NCBI GenBank assembly: GCA_038501625.1
Contig: JAZAYU010000037.1
Coordinates: forward strand, 744,001-808,000
Direction: 5' to 3'
Length of the DNA: 64,000 nt
Origin: Corbicula japonica
Taxonomy: Eukaryota; Mollusca; Bivalvia; Venerida; Cyrenidae
In this document: one piece after another, positions 1-11,142 of the stretch
Numbering within the stretch: position 1 is the first letter of the stretch
How the letters are laid out: every line of letters begins with the position of its first letter
Notes under the pieces: model-generated
The model's input: only the letters and a program-made list of their open reading frames with translations
Databases searched by the model: none
What the model was told of the DNA's origin: nothing
Made by a program: the position numbers and the translations under genes

Positions 1-231
1 CAAATCGTCTCTACCCGAGCTTACAACGTGGTTTCTTTGAAATCGCCTTCTAATAGGTTTATGTAGACTGTAGGATTCTTGATTATGCAAAAATTGGCGT
101 ATTCTGTGTATACCAATGTTGAATTTTCCATCGTCTTTCGCCACTTTGTACAGTTTTTGTGGACCGGCAAACCCAGTCGGATGTTTAGGATCATAATATA
201 TTGTTTTTAGATAATCCTCCCAATGCGCCAT
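1..231 (-). CDS. Maverick/Polinton integrase, N-terminal part (runs off window edge)
   Basis: Reading the minus strand from an ATG at 229-231 gives an open frame that continues through position 1, about 77 codons without a stop. It begins MAHWEDYLKTIYYDPKHP and contains GFAGPQKLYK and a later QESYSLHKP segment followed by a basic stretch RRRFQRN. This pattern (aromatic/proline start, GG.kLY, then YtLHKP.R..F.R) is what I know from the N-terminus of the retrovirus-like (rve) integrase of Maverick/Polinton transposons, upstream of the zinc-binding and DDE core. The catalytic core lies outside the window. The ATPase relic begins 57 bp away on the same strand and DNA polymerase B follows on the other, matching Polinton gene content. 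Family assignment rests on pattern recognition; the visible part appears intact. Confidence 0.75.
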   Translation of the reverse strand, partial: MAHWEDYLKTIYYDPKHPTGFAGPQKLYKVAKDDGKFNIGIHRIRQFLHNQESYSLHKPIRRRFQRNHVVSSGRDDL

Positions 232-790
232 GTGTACTGTACTGAGTTCACAACATAAATGAATGAAACAAATCAACTAGTAAGACTTTATTCATCTCCT
301 GAGTCACTCTTTTCATCTGCCTCTTCCTGTTCACTACTTTCATCATCAATGAATTCAACGTCAAATAAATCTTGAAATGCAGTTTTATGCTTTCGCAGCA
401 CTTTTGTTATTGCAGAAGTTGTAGTTAAGCCTTTTGAAACTGATTTTTCTACCTGAGCAATGATTTGCTGGTGAAGCCCGTTGTTTCTGAGTGGCAATAT
501 GTATTTCTCTGTCAAAGTTTTATATTCGCTGAAAAATTCTCTTTCGTTATGAGGCTGTATGCGCTCTTCAGTCATTTCTTGTGCGTCGTTACTTTTTTCT
601 CCGTCTCCAACAAATCTATTGTATATTTTCTCAAATTTTTCGTCATTAGCTTCCCTGGCTCTTTTCCAGAGTTGTTTATACGCCTCATTATCTTCTACAG
701 AATCATCTTGTTCACTATCAATGAAATCGTTGTATTTTCTTTTCAATCGGCCCCTGTGTTCTGGACAGAAACCGCTTTTGACATGTCTTT

Positions 791-874
791 GCACGTCGTG
801 GACAGTATCAAATAATTGTCCACAATCGTCGCACGTCGTGGACAGTATCAAATAATTGTCCACAATCGTCGCAC
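791..874. repeat. 40-bp tandem duplication inside ATPase gene
   Basis: Two exact 40-bp copies lie at 791-830 and 831-870, followed by four further bases of the unit. Forty is not a multiple of three, so the duplication shifts the frame and separates the ATPase domain from its acidic C-terminal domain. Both copies encode the same CDDCGQLFDTVHDV segment in different frames, which is why the two ORFs overlap here. Confidence 0.95.
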
Positions 875-1618
875 GCTTGTCCTTTATCAGCCATTTCTGC
901 ACAATGTGTGTTTTCTTCTCGTGGACTTCCTTCGACGTGATCTGTCTGAACGCTTGCTGAAGAGTGACTAACTACTGGTAAATAATCTGCTTTTATAGTT
1001 TTGATGTTAGTCACGTGATTAACATTATTAACGTGTCCGTCACTTTTATTTTGTTCCGATAAAGAAACTGTATGTTTTAATCTTTCATTTTCTGGTGTAA
1101 ATGGCTTCAAATCCACTAGTAGATATCCATATGGTAGTTTAGTTGCTTTTATAAACATCTTCATGAATGTCTCGGCATGCCCAGGATACATTTGCCTCGC
1201 GAGGGTCATCACAGACTGCTTATCTATAGGATTATTGAACAATACAAGGTAATGACAGTTTCTTCTTTGTGTTGGATCCTTGTTTCCAAATAAATTCTGG
1301 TTTATGGACATTACCGATAGAGATCTATGGTGGGATCCCTCTGTGAACAAGTCGGTAATACGTTTATCCTTGCCAGCTTCAGAGTATAAATCATCTAAAA
1401 TCAGTAAGTTGTTCATTTTAGGGTTAAAGAAATCATCGTCCTCCAAGTCCACGGGCACTCCTTGTATAAATTCTACCTGTGTTGATACTGTTCTCTGTAT
1501 AATATTGTACAGTGGCTGCCATCTTTTGTAAAGCCATACGATCCGTTGAACAGCTGGCTGAATTCTTGTACTATGATTCTGCAGCAAGTTATTTTTACAA
1601 ATGTTGTTTTTCCACACG

Positions 1619-1864
1619 CTGAAAATAGAATACATTTCATATTTTATTTCGTATAAATATTCGAATTTATTATTAATTAAAGCAAAATAGAGGAAACTAA
1701 ATTGTCTTACTTTTCAGAATTTTTTATTCAAATGCAAATTCGCAAAAGAAATGATAATAAAAAGATGTCCGAATAAAACACGTTGGAAAATTAGAACAGA
1801 ACATGTCTTATGATTATAAGTATTACAGTAGCGAAAAAAAAAAAAAGTAAAAAAAAAATTATAC
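1619..1864 (-). other. Probable intron splitting the ATPase Walker A motif
   Basis: On the minus strand the upstream exon ends ACAG followed by GTATAA (donor, GT at 1864-1863). The downstream exon is preceded by TTCTATTTTCAG (acceptor AG at 1620-1619). The interval is about 246 bp, AT-rich and stop-filled. Joining at these sites keeps the P-loop in frame at the junction, which supports a real intron over an insertion. No transcript is available to test this. Confidence 0.6.
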
Positions 1865-2009
1865 CTGTCGGTCCAGATATCATCATTGTGAAAGGATGTT
1901 GAAACATAATGTCTGTTGTGCTTTTATCATCATGTTGTGGTAATCGCGGTAATCCCTGATGTTGTGATTGTGATTGTATATCCTCATGTTGTGGTATTGT
2001 TAGTATTCC

Positions 2010-2170
2010 ATGGTGTGAGGGTGGTGGTGATGCTGGTGGTGGTGGTGGTGGTGGTGTTCCAGTGTGTGGTTGTGGTGGTGCTTGTCGTGGTGGTGGTGGT
2101 GGTGGTACTTGTGGTGGTGGTGGTGGTGGAGTTCCAGTGGGTGGTGGTGGTTGTGGTGGTGGTGGAGTTG
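2010..2170. repeat. (GGT/GTG)n low-complexity repeat coding polyproline
   Basis: An imperfect GGT-rich repeat on the plus strand. On the minus strand it encodes the polyproline linker of the ATPase. The valine-rich plus-strand ORF over it is a shadow. Confidence 0.9.
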
Positions 2171-2507
2171 CATTCTTTATTTCCCAGTGCTTTTTTCTAG
2201 CATGTCTTAGCATTGCATCTCTCCTAGAGAAGTCTTGATGGCAGTCTGGACATTTTGTACTGTACATGTCTCTTCGGCGGCTTACACAAGAATGTTAAAT
2301 GTTTTAGAAAACAGATATTTAAGATACAATCTTTTTATCAATTTACAGATATATCATCCAATCAAATCAGTTCTTATCAAATTAATTGACCAATCATTTC
2401 AAGTATATCATGAGCAATCACATATATTAATCAGTCGAATGAACTGTATAAAAATGCCGTTATAATGTCAATTTTATATTTTTTTCCTCAGACATTAACC
2501 TGAAAGG

Positions 2508-2870
2508 ATGGCTAAATACCAGTACGAAGAATGCGGTGCTAGTTTTGCAAAGCTCAGCCACTTACTCCAGCACAAGAGAACTGAAAAACATTGGAAAAAG
2601 TATATGTGTGAATCTTGTAAGAAGGTTTTCAACAGAAAAGACAACCTAGAACGTCACATGAAAAAGCATATGAACGGGAGCAACCACCATTGTCCAGAAT
2701 GTTTGAGAGTTTTCACAAGGGAAGATGCCTTGGATGTTCATTTGCATCAACAACATGGCTATGGTGCGGTTAATCGAGAGAGCAAATTAAGTAAACATCG
2801 TCAGATGATAGAGAAACTGCAGGACGCCAAATTCAACATGGAAAAGATTAGTGAGAGAAAACTACAGTAA
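2508..2870 (+). pseudogene. N-terminal C2H2 zinc-finger region of the DNA polymerase gene
   Basis: An ATG at 2508 opens 120 codons with three cysteine/histidine fingers: a degenerate first (YEECGASF...H...H), then CESCKKVFNRKDNLERH and CPECLRVFTREDALDVH. It ends at a TAA (2868-2870). The polymerase frame (+1) is already open just before this stop and has no good ATG of its own until 2890 (MRRSALTVERLF). The simplest reading is one gene with N-terminal fingers followed by polymerase B, separated by a one-base indel near 2850-2868. Zinc fingers fused to the N-terminus of Maverick-type polymerases and ATPases are common in metazoan elements. A separate DNA-binding protein is the alternative. Confidence 0.7.
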
Positions 2871-5800
2871 AACTATAGTACTACCATTTATGCGAAGATC
2901 GGCTCTGACGGTAGAACGACTTTTTGGAGAAATTGAACGAGTTCTACAGTCTTACGAACAGTTTGTAGTGGATGAAACGTTCGGATTAGAACTAGTACAC
3001 GTTCATACCGCCTCCGGATCAGGCCACAAAGAGAAGTTCGTGAATATTAACAAAATGATGGTAAACAAGCGAAGTGTTATTCAAATAAAAAACGACGATG
3101 CTTTATGCTGTGCACGCGCCATAGTAACGGCCATAGCCCGTATTGAAAATGATTCGCGATGGCACAGCATTCGCAGAGGCTTCAAGATACAAAAGGATCT
3201 TGCGGTAAAACTACACGAACGAGCCCACGTACCACTCGGCAAGTGCAGCATTGATGAAATTAAGAAGTTCCAAGAGGTATTACCTGGATATCAAATTCAT
3301 GTACTGTCAAAGGAACACTTTAACGCCATTGTGTACAGCGGTCCAGAAGGGGGTATACCCGTTTATTTATACTGTCACGATAATCATTATGACGTCATAA
3401 CAACAATGACAGGATTTCTCAGTAGAAATTATTTTTGTGTCAAGTGCAAGAAGGGCTACCAGCACAGAGAACGACACACCTGCAACAACCCGTGTCAATT
3501 TTGCCGTCAACTTCACGCGGAGACTGTCGAAGAATGGAAAGACTGCGAAACGTGCAATTGCAAATTTGTTAACCAGACTTGTTTTAATTTACATTTAAAG
3601 AAAACGGAACACGGGAAATCAACCTGCGATACATACTACAAGTGTCGTCTCTGCAGCCAGCTTATAAACCGTTCCAAACATAAGTCGGCGCATGTATGCG
3701 GAGAGATTTACTGCCATACATGTAAGGATTACTTTCCTGAAGGGCATCAGTGCTACATGCAACCGGTTGCTGACAATGATGATTACACGACAACTGATAC
3801 GTCAAAAACTAAAAAGGAAGCTACCTATCTATTCTATGACCTCGAGTGTACTCAAACGACTCGTCTTGAATGTCAAGACGGCTACTTTCCTGGTACGCAC
3901 AATATATGCGTTAACTGCAAAAAATCATGGTGTGGATCGTTTGAGCACCGACCGAACCTTTGTGTAGTACATAAGGTATGTACATCGTGTATGGACAAAG
4001 ACGTGACTTCTTTTTCCAATTGTAGCAATTGCGGATTGAATGAAAGAGTGTTTTTTGGACGTAATACCATGGACATGTTCTGTAAGTGGCTGTTCTCGGG
4101 CGAAAACAATGGCGCCACTATCATCTGTCATAATTTTAAAGGCTACGATAGCTATCCAGTTCTGAAGTATCTTCATGATAACGCCATTTTGCCAGAGGTT
4201 ATTACGAACGGGTCAAAGAACATGTCGATCAAAGTGCCCTTGTGTAAGATCCGATTTATTGACTCCTTAAACTTAATTCCCATGGCATTGGCTGAAATGC
4301 CTAAAGCCTTTGGAGAAACGGAGATCGCAAAAGGGTATTTCCCTCATCTATACAACAGGGATGAAAACCAAAAGGCTGTACTTAATCATCTGCCTGATAT
4401 AAGATATTATAACCCAGATGGCATGAAACCCGAAAACAGATCCAAGTTTCTGACTTGGTACGAACAACATTGCAACGATCATTTTAATTTTGAATCTGAG
4501 CTTGTGAGATACTGTCGCTCAGACGTCGACGTACTGCGAAAATGCTGCTTGAAATTCAGGGCATTGTTTATGGGCTTAACTAGGAAAGATGGCAGTGAAG
4601 GGATAGACCCTTTTGCAAAATGCATTACCATTGCATCTGCTTGCAATCTAGTATTTAGAAGCCTCTTTCTTGAACACGAAAGTATAGGAATTATACCACC
4701 GCATGGATATCGAACAGAAGCGAAGCAGTCTACCATAGCCTACCAATGGCTGTCTTATCTGGCACACAGAGACAACATAAACATCCAGCATGGACGAAAT
4801 AAGGGGGAAATGCAAATTGGTCGGTACAAAGTGGACGGCTTTTATGAACAATGCGGTCAAAACTTTCTGCTGGAATTCCATGGCTGTTTCTGGCATGGCT
4901 GTCCAAAATGCTACTCAAAGTCAACAATTAATCCGGTGGTTGAAATGTCCATGACTAATCTCTATGCAAGGACCTTAGAGAAACAAAAGTATATAGAGTC
5001 GGAGGGATATACTTATATTTCTATATGGGAATGCGATTTTAAGCATCAGCTTTCAAAAAATCGGGCCATGAAAGAGTACGTCGACTCGCTCGAGCTTGTA
5101 TCTCCATTGGAACCGAGAGACGCGTTTTATGGTGGTAGAACCGAAGCGTTCAAACTGTACGAAGACGCTACTGCTGAAAAGAAAATATATTATTTTTATG
5201 TCACATCTCTTTATCCTTGGGTTAACAAGACCGGAAAGATACCGATGGGTCACCCTGATATCATTACAGACAATTTCAAGAGCATTGATGAGTACGAAGG
5301 ATTGGTCAATTGCAAAGTGCTCGCGCCTAGAGGGCTTTACACGCCAGTATTACCCGTGAAATGCAATGGCAAACTCTTATTTAGCCTGTGTCGCACATGT
5401 AGTGAAAATTACCAGCAGAACCCTTGCCATCACAGCGACGAGAAAAGAGCTTTCATTGGAACTTGGGTTACAGATGAAGTCAAAATGGCAGTATCACAAG
5501 GTTATAAAATACAAAAGATGTACGAGGTGTGGGACTTTAACCAGATTTCACAGTATGATCCGGTCACCCAAAAAGGCGGCTTGTTTACCACCTATGTTAA
5601 TACCTTTCTCAAGGTGAAACAAGAAGCTAGTGGATGGCCCGACTGGTGCGTCAGTAAAGAAACAAAACAGAAGTATATTCAACAGTATTTTGAAAGAGAG
5701 GGTGTTTGGCTGGACTATAATCAAATACAGGAAAATCCCGGGTTGAGGTCACAAGCAAAACTCATGCTGAACAGCTTTTGGGGGAAGTTCGGTCAACGTG

Positions 5801-6474
5801 GAAATATGGTTCAAACAACTTACGTCACAGAACCAGACGATTATTTTGACATGATGACAAGTGACCAGCAAATAATCAAAAACATCCGCTTTATTAGCAA
5901 TGACGCAATTCAAATTGATTGGGCGTACCACGACGACTTCATTCAAGCGTCTTCACGTACCAACGTGGTAATTGCTGCATATACAACAGCACAGGCACGT
6001 CTGAAACTGTATAGTTATCTACAGCCTCTTGGAGATCGGGTCCTTTACTGCGACACGGATTCTGTCATATTTACGTCATGTCCAGGACAATGGAAACCAT
6101 CTTTGGGCGATTACTTAGGTGATCTCACCGATGAAGCTCCAGATAATGAGATTACACAATTTGTTACTGGTGGTCCAAAGAATTACGCGTACAATTTATT
6201 GAAACCAAACAAAAAGAGACAAACGTCCATTTGCAAGGTGCGCGGAATTACACTGAGCTTCAAAAACGCTTTGGACATAAACTTTGATACTTTACGGAGA
6301 ATGGTAACAAGTAAAGACGAACTGAAGCCTGTGCAAGTCGTGGATGAACATAAAATCACGAGGAATCCCGAAACTTGCCATGTCATTACTAAAACCGAAA
6401 CCAAAAACTATAAAATTGTATTTGATAAACGAGTGATTAAGGGCGATTTTCAAACACTACCGTATGGCATGTAA
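2851..6474 (+). pseudogene. polB: Protein-primed DNA polymerase B of a Maverick/Polinton, motif A mutated
   Basis: A 1,207-codon open frame (first ATG at 2890; the frame is already open at 2851, where the codon is GTG). Cysteine-rich fingers lie at about residues 196-305. The 3'-5' exonuclease motifs follow: Exo I YDLE (D330, E332), Exo II with D433 in KGYDSYP, Exo III YCRSDVD (Y554, D558). Polymerase motif B is KLMLNSFWGKFG (K970, N974) and motif C is YCDTDS (D1068, D1070). Motif A should read D-x-x-SLYP, but here it reads YVTSLYP with Tyr at codon 783 (TAT, 5197-5199). That is one base away from Asp (GAT) and removes a catalytic metal ligand, so I call it inactive although the frame is otherwise open. 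Protein-primed PolB copies linear genomes from a terminal protein. It is divergent to the ATPase, as in other Mavericks. Confidence 0.9.
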
Positions 6475-7600
6475 ATATGCAGACAATCAATATATACATT
6501 ATAACATGTTACATATACTTGTATTGATCTATTATAACTGTATTAATATGCTTTTGTCTGTCTGTATATGTAGTGTATAATTATTAATTAATATGTATTA
6601 CACAGAATATCTACATTATAACTTTTTTCAATTTTCTGTACTAATGATGTTTAACATTTATGCATGTTTTTGAAAATATTGTATCGTTATGAATAAAAAT
6701 GTGCCTATCTGCATGATAACTTGTCTCACGTATAGATCAATTGTTTAGAAAATAATTCCTGAACTCTGTAATAGTGATGCTCGACAGCACTTTATAATAT
6801 GCTATTGATATGTAGTGTTATTTATGAATAAATGTGAACATGTTATTGACTTTTTTTTTCTTTTTGATCCCATTGAACAAGAAAAGTATAATGACCCATA
6901 AAATAACAAATGTGACGATTAAAAAAGCGTTTAAACTTGCGACGGAGTAACATAGTATGATAAAGATGCTGTAGATCGATTGATTAGTAAATATTTCACG
7001 AGCTCTGTAATATACTGATGCTCGATAGCCTTAGGCTACTACGCGCTGACAGATAAACGATTTAAACTTGCGACGCCGTAACATGATAAAGATGCTGAAG
7101 ATCGACTCATTAGTAAACAATTCATGAGCTCTGTAATATATTGATGCTCGATTAAACGTGTTTAAACTTGCACACAAGATAAAGATGCTTCCACGCGCTG
7201 ACAGATAAGCATGTTTATGCTTGCCATGCAAATACACAGTGGGATGAAAAATTAGCGCATCACGCCGTCCGCGCTGACAGATAAACGTGCTTAAAACATT
7301 GTAGAATAAAACAACGGCGCATTATGTTTAAATTCGCTGTTCATTGACATAGTGGGATAAAGATGGTGAATGACGTCGTCTGCTACAACGATGACAGATA
7401 AACGTGTATATTATCGCAGCGCATTTACATACAAAGCTCATGTTCAGTTAAAATCGTTATTCCCTGCGGCCCTTAACATTCCCTCATTCTGTACATCATC
7501 CGAGATACGGAATCATAAAGAACATATAGATGCGCTACGGCTTTACGCCTCAATGATTCCGTTTTTTCCCTAAAAAAAAACGTACTCAAGTCATAGCCCT
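6475..7600. repeat. Degenerate tandem repeats after polB, possible Maverick terminal repeat
   Basis: No gene seen. From about 6740 to 7400 the sequence is a scrambled tandem array. The phrases GATAAAGATGCT, AGCTCTGTAATAT...GATGCTCGA and CGCTGACAGATAAACG...TTTAAACTTGC recur about every 80-120 bp (for example 6966, 7086, 7177). In Polintons polB sits next to one terminal inverted repeat, so this may be the right TIR. The partner end lies outside the window and no end or target duplication can be fixed. A small inverted repeat (ACGGAATCAT...ATGATTCCGT) lies at about 7507-7562. Confidence 0.5.
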
Positions 7601-7776
7601 GACTACTTACGAGAACCTGTTGGGGCTAGTGTGAGGTTGGTGCAGCCTAGAACCTAGTTTAAACCCCCAGTGGCAATTTGTTTTGCCACTGACTGTTCCA
7701 AGGCAGTATCCCCAAGGGTTCTCTTTTTCATTAATTGTTTTTGGCGTCCTTTTTTAATCGACATACTTATGACAAA

Positions 7777-7825
<49 letters not shown>

Positions 7826-8690
7826 TCTCTTCTTTTTTTCGCTGCGTGGGGAGGCTGTGTTTTTTGAGTGTGGCGATTCCTGATATGCATGTATAATGTT
7901 TTTTAGAAAAGTGGATATAACCCTGACCTCTGTGAAAACAGAGCATCGCAGCTTTATCAAATGTCCAGATACGTGCAAATATCACAAAGTAAATGGAAAG
8001 TAAAATATAGCATCACTTTACTTTTTTTAAATTTAAATACGGGTAAGTTTTCATTTTTGTTCGGTAAATATAGCATTATAACTAGTCCCAAGTCTCGAAC
8101 ACCGGGTCTCGAATAATCAGGTTTTAAATTCTAAATTATTATGCGGAATGTTGAATCCATACTATTTAATTCTAATATTCGATTTCAATAGCTATTTTAA
8201 AGGTACAACATGCGACCAAACAACATTAAGGCTACATAACCGAATGCATACATTATACATTTAAGACCATTTCGTTAATGGCCGTTTACAGTTCTCTATA
8301 AGTCGGTTTTCAAAGTTCCTTAGAGCGTATGTTATATTGTTATGTGCACCGACTTTGTAAATAAATTTTACTTGGCTAGACTTGAGTTCTCATTGCACGT
8401 TTTTCGATAAAAAGCACCCTGGCTAACCTGGTGTGCTTCGCATACGGCACTACCCCGCGATCAGGGCATATGCAACGCTTTTACCCGGCATAACCGGTGT
8501 CGATGTTGGAGGATTTGTGGGTTAAGGTAAGAAAATCGCAGAGTTTTGGCTAGATTTCTAAATAAATACTCAAACTAATAGGCCTGTACAGTTTCAAGTC
8601 ATGACACTTTATGATTCTAGTCTTCGCTGTGTCCAAACTAAGTAGTTTAATCATTCGTGAAAATGGACTTATTCTGGACAAAGAAGTAAT
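7601..8690. other. Noncoding repeat-derived stretch
   Basis: No gene seen. It contains a 9-bp perfect hairpin CAGTGGCAA...TTGCCACTG at about 7669-7691, a (CT)n microsatellite at about 7781-7822, and a ~65-bp segment (7827-7890) that recurs near 50815-50890. The short Arg/Glu-rich ORFs over the microsatellite are artefacts. Confidence 0.7.
7781..7822. repeat. (CT)n microsatellite
   Basis: About 20 uninterrupted CT units; every ORF across it is low-complexity shadow. Confidence 0.95.
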
Positions 8691-8856
8691 ATGCATTCCA
8701 ATGGTGTACCCCTTGTTGCTGATCTTTTTTTAAACTGTTATAAAAGAGATTTTATGTTATCTCTTTTTACCGAACATCAAGATGACATTATTACAGCCTT
8801 TATGGATGGATACATTACTGAATGTTACCGCAGGGACAATCCTGGATTCCTGGAGC
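8691..8856 (+). pseudogene. Penelope-like element reverse-transcriptase fragment
   Basis: The frame from 8691 begins MHSNGVPLVADLFLNCYKRDFM and continues LSLFTEHQDDIITAF. The G.P.VADLFL..Y..DF pattern resembles the conserved RT segment around MGT..APL.ADLFL..YE.DF in Penelope-like elements, just upstream of the catalytic aspartates. Only about 45-55 residues match. The rest of the ORF is acidic low complexity, mostly the antisense of a serine-rich stretch. No YxDD motif follows. I regard it as a 5'- and 3'-truncated relic. Confidence 0.55.
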
Positions 8857-8863
8857 TTCCTTT

Positions 8864-9136
8864 TTATCTTTTAGGTTTCGGAGCATTGGGGCGGACGGTG
8901 GATGTTGTAGAGACGGGGGAAGACGAAGTGGTAGAGGATGAAATCGACCTGGTTGACGAAGACGAGGACTCAGAAGACGAAGACGACGATGTGGAGGATG
9001 ATGACGAGGAGGAGCTCTCGGAATGTGTATAACAGGTAGATGCAAAGTCTTCTGATGATCGTATAAACAAGGACAAGTCGAAATCTTCTATAACGGAATC
9101 TTCTGGGATATCAAAGTCACCATCAATGACTGACAT
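8864..9136 (-). other. Serine-rich ORF, possibly tail of the gypsy pol
   Basis: A 90-codon minus-strand frame (MSVIDGDFDIPEDSVIEDF, then a run of about 45 residues mostly Ser and Thr). It lies downstream of the gypsy integrase on the same strand and could be the variable C-terminal tail of that polyprotein or unrelated low complexity. Nothing recognisable; the complementary strand gives a false Asp/Glu-rich ORF. Confidence 0.25.
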
Positions 9137-9246
9137 ATGATTCTTACCAATTCATCATAAGTTTCTTTGATAAACCGCGGCGTTTAGTAAATATTCTGAG
9201 CTAAACAGGTTCATCAATTTTTAGCGAATGCTTGCTAAGTTTGCGG

Positions 9247-10010
9247 TCATATTTCTGTTTTTTCACATGCTTCTACCAGTCGGTCTCGAGCATAGCTATG
9301 CAATGTTTCCATTTTCTTTTTAAGGACTTCTACATAAACTGTAGACTTATTATCATCACAAGTCTGATCCGAATGGTTTGGGAACAATAAATCTATGGGT
9401 AGGTCTATTTCTCTACCTAACATCATCATGTTTGGACTGACATTTAGACTCTCGTGTTTGGAGCTACGGTAAGTAATTGGTCCCGGTTTCTTTAATTAGG
9501 GCATACACATTTACTAAGCAGATCAGCCACGGACTTATTTCGGGACTCTACTACGCCGTCGGACTGGGGGTGGAAAAGGGTAGTATGGGTTTTAGATATT
9601 TGTAGGACATGGCGGAGTTGTTGGAATAATTGTGACTCAAACTGTACGCCGCAGTCGGTATGAATTTCTCTCGGCACACCGAAACGGACTATGAATTCTT
9701 CAACAAGGGGCCTGGCTACAGACTGGGCTGTTATGTCTCTGAGAGGATAATCTTCACACCATCGTGTAAATTAATCACATATTACCAAAATATATTTATT
9801 TCCCGAGTAACTCTCAGTGATTGGGCCAAGGATATCTATGCTAATTCTTTCCATGGTAACACCTACTACGTAAGTCTGCATAGGGGCCTTGGATGGAATG
9901 GGGGGCATCTTACGGGCCTGACAAGTGTGACATTCTTAACACTTCTTAGTCACTTCATTTTTATAGCCAATCCAGTAAAATTGGCTGCGTACACGGGCTA
10001 TAGTCTTCCG
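9247..10010 (-). pseudogene. Ty3/gypsy integrase remnant
   Basis: Upstream (about 9815-9960) the minus strand reads a C-x2-C zinc motif (CHTCQARKMPP) followed by ISIDILGP, which holds the first catalytic Asp. At 9492-9677 it reads HTDCGVQF with the second Asp, then THTTLFHPQSDGVVES with the catalytic Glu. At 9247-9429 it continues with a GREIDLPIDLLFP region typical after the gypsy core. All DDE residues are visible, but frameshifts or stops separate the pieces (near 9430-9490 and 9680-9720). Confidence 0.85.
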
Positions 10011-10117
10011 TATTCCTAAGTGTTTAGAACAAACATTATCACGTAAAAGGTCTAAAATTCAGGACGCCATTTGTCGGACAGTACTAGGGGTAAGATTGCT
10101 AGCATCATACCACTCTC

Positions 10118-10236
10118 GGGCAGTAATAAGCATTCCCATAACTGCCCATGAACCATCTCAATCAAACCGAGCCTGCAGTATTTTCATATTTGTCATGTTC
10201 GGTGGCTTTCAAATTTTCCTTTTCATCTATTTCAAT
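10118..10236 (+). repeat. Hairpin-bearing dispersed repeat, copy 1
   Basis: Begins with an imperfect hairpin GGGCAGTAAT...ATAACTGCCC and continues through CATGAACC, AACCGAGCCTGC, TTCATATTTGTC and GGTGGCTTTCAAA. The same order of motifs recurs at 10773-10894 and, inverted, at 29804-29919. Confidence 0.8.
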
Positions 10237-10772
10237 ATCACAGTAGCGTTGTTTGTGCCGTGTGGCGGCTGTAAAAAGTCTCCCAGTACATTCAATCAGT
10301 GCTGTTATCAGTTACGTCCTTTGAAGGTCGTTGAGCACGATACTTATGTACTATGTTTATAGTACTTCTAAAATTCCTTTTGTTTTAATATTTCGGCCAG
10401 TTTATAGATAGGTGGTTTCAATATCCCAGCCAATATAGATTTGGATATTGTCCAATCACCACCAAGGATATACTTCCTGCTTTTTAAATTTTGCCTTTGG
10501 CGTAGTCTGTGATATGCTGGATTTATATTCTAAGATCCCCTGTCAAAATTCTATTCTGTTTAGTTCCGCCCATTGTTTTCTCGTTTAGGGCAAACCCATT
10601 CTTTTATCTGGGGACCATACGCCGCTGAACATGGAATGGTTTTAATCTGAAAATACCTCATTGAAGGTTCCATGTTCACCGCCATATGCATACCATCGTT
10701 TGGGATGGATCGAAATTGTACTATTTAATGGTGTAATTACTGAGTTGCGCTCAACCCGGGGCTAGGCGGCGT

Positions 10773-10894
10773 GGGCAGTAATAAGCATTCCCATTACTGC
10801 CCATGAACAGGCTCAATCAAATCAAACCGAGCCTGCAACATTTTCATATTTGTCGTGTTCGGTGGCTTTCAAAGTTCCCTTTTCATCTATTTCT
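10773..10894 (+). repeat. Hairpin-bearing dispersed repeat, copy 2
   Basis: Same unit as copy 1 with a perfect stem GGGCAGTAAT / ATTACTGCCC around a ~10-nt loop, followed by CATGAAC, AACCGAGCCTGC and TTCATATTTGTCGTG. It lies 655 bp from copy 1 in direct orientation. Confidence 0.85.
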
Positions 10895-11142
10895 ATAGAG
10901 AACGCCATTTTTAAGCACAAGGCGGTCCCATTGATGCCAATAATACTTGACAGGCGGACTGTGGTGGGAAATGTCTTCCCACAGGGGTCTGGTTTGGGAA
11001 TTCACTTTTCAGGCGGGTACATGCTTTATACACGGATCATTATTTTGTTCGGTCTTTAATTCCGCAAAGGATTTCGCCGACAGCCATGTATTATTCGCGG
11101 TATTCTCGTCAATGTCATTATCGTGATTGCGTTTACGCACAA

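Larger units (their letters stand above)
288..2267 (-). pseudogene. Maverick packaging ATPase (FtsK/HerA type) with zinc finger, broken
   Basis: In packaging-type elements this protein would pump DNA into capsids. Three minus-strand pieces make up the gene. At 1865-2267 lie a start codon, a C2H2 finger (CPDCHQDF...H...H), a long proline-rich linker and the first half of a Walker A motif (SGPT). At 808-1618 lie the rest of the ATPase, with a Walker B LLILDDL, the segment TDLFTEGSHHRSLSVMSINQN and FNNPIDKQSVMTLARQMYP. At 288-902 lie a second cysteine/histidine motif (CDDCGQLF) and an acidic C-terminus. The first two pieces are separated by a likely intron (1619-1864). Soon after the junction, near 1590-1597, the frame shifts. 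A 40-bp tandem duplication at 791-870 breaks the frame again before the C-terminal domain. The domain order matches the intact ATPase at 43764-45035, but the sequence is clearly divergent. Confidence 0.85.

Noticed and set aside
1916..2200. Valine-rich plus-strand ORF
   Set aside because: Antisense shadow of the polyproline linker of the ATPase.
3692..6404. Several 60-90 codon ORFs on both strands within polB
   Set aside because: Shadows of the long polymerase frame.
7654..7985. Arg/Glu-repeat ORFs
   Set aside because: Artefacts of the (CT)n microsatellite.
8815..9045. Acidic C-terminus of the Penelope-like ORF as a real domain
   Set aside because: It is the complement of a serine-rich low-complexity stretch; only the first ~50 residues resemble a known protein.
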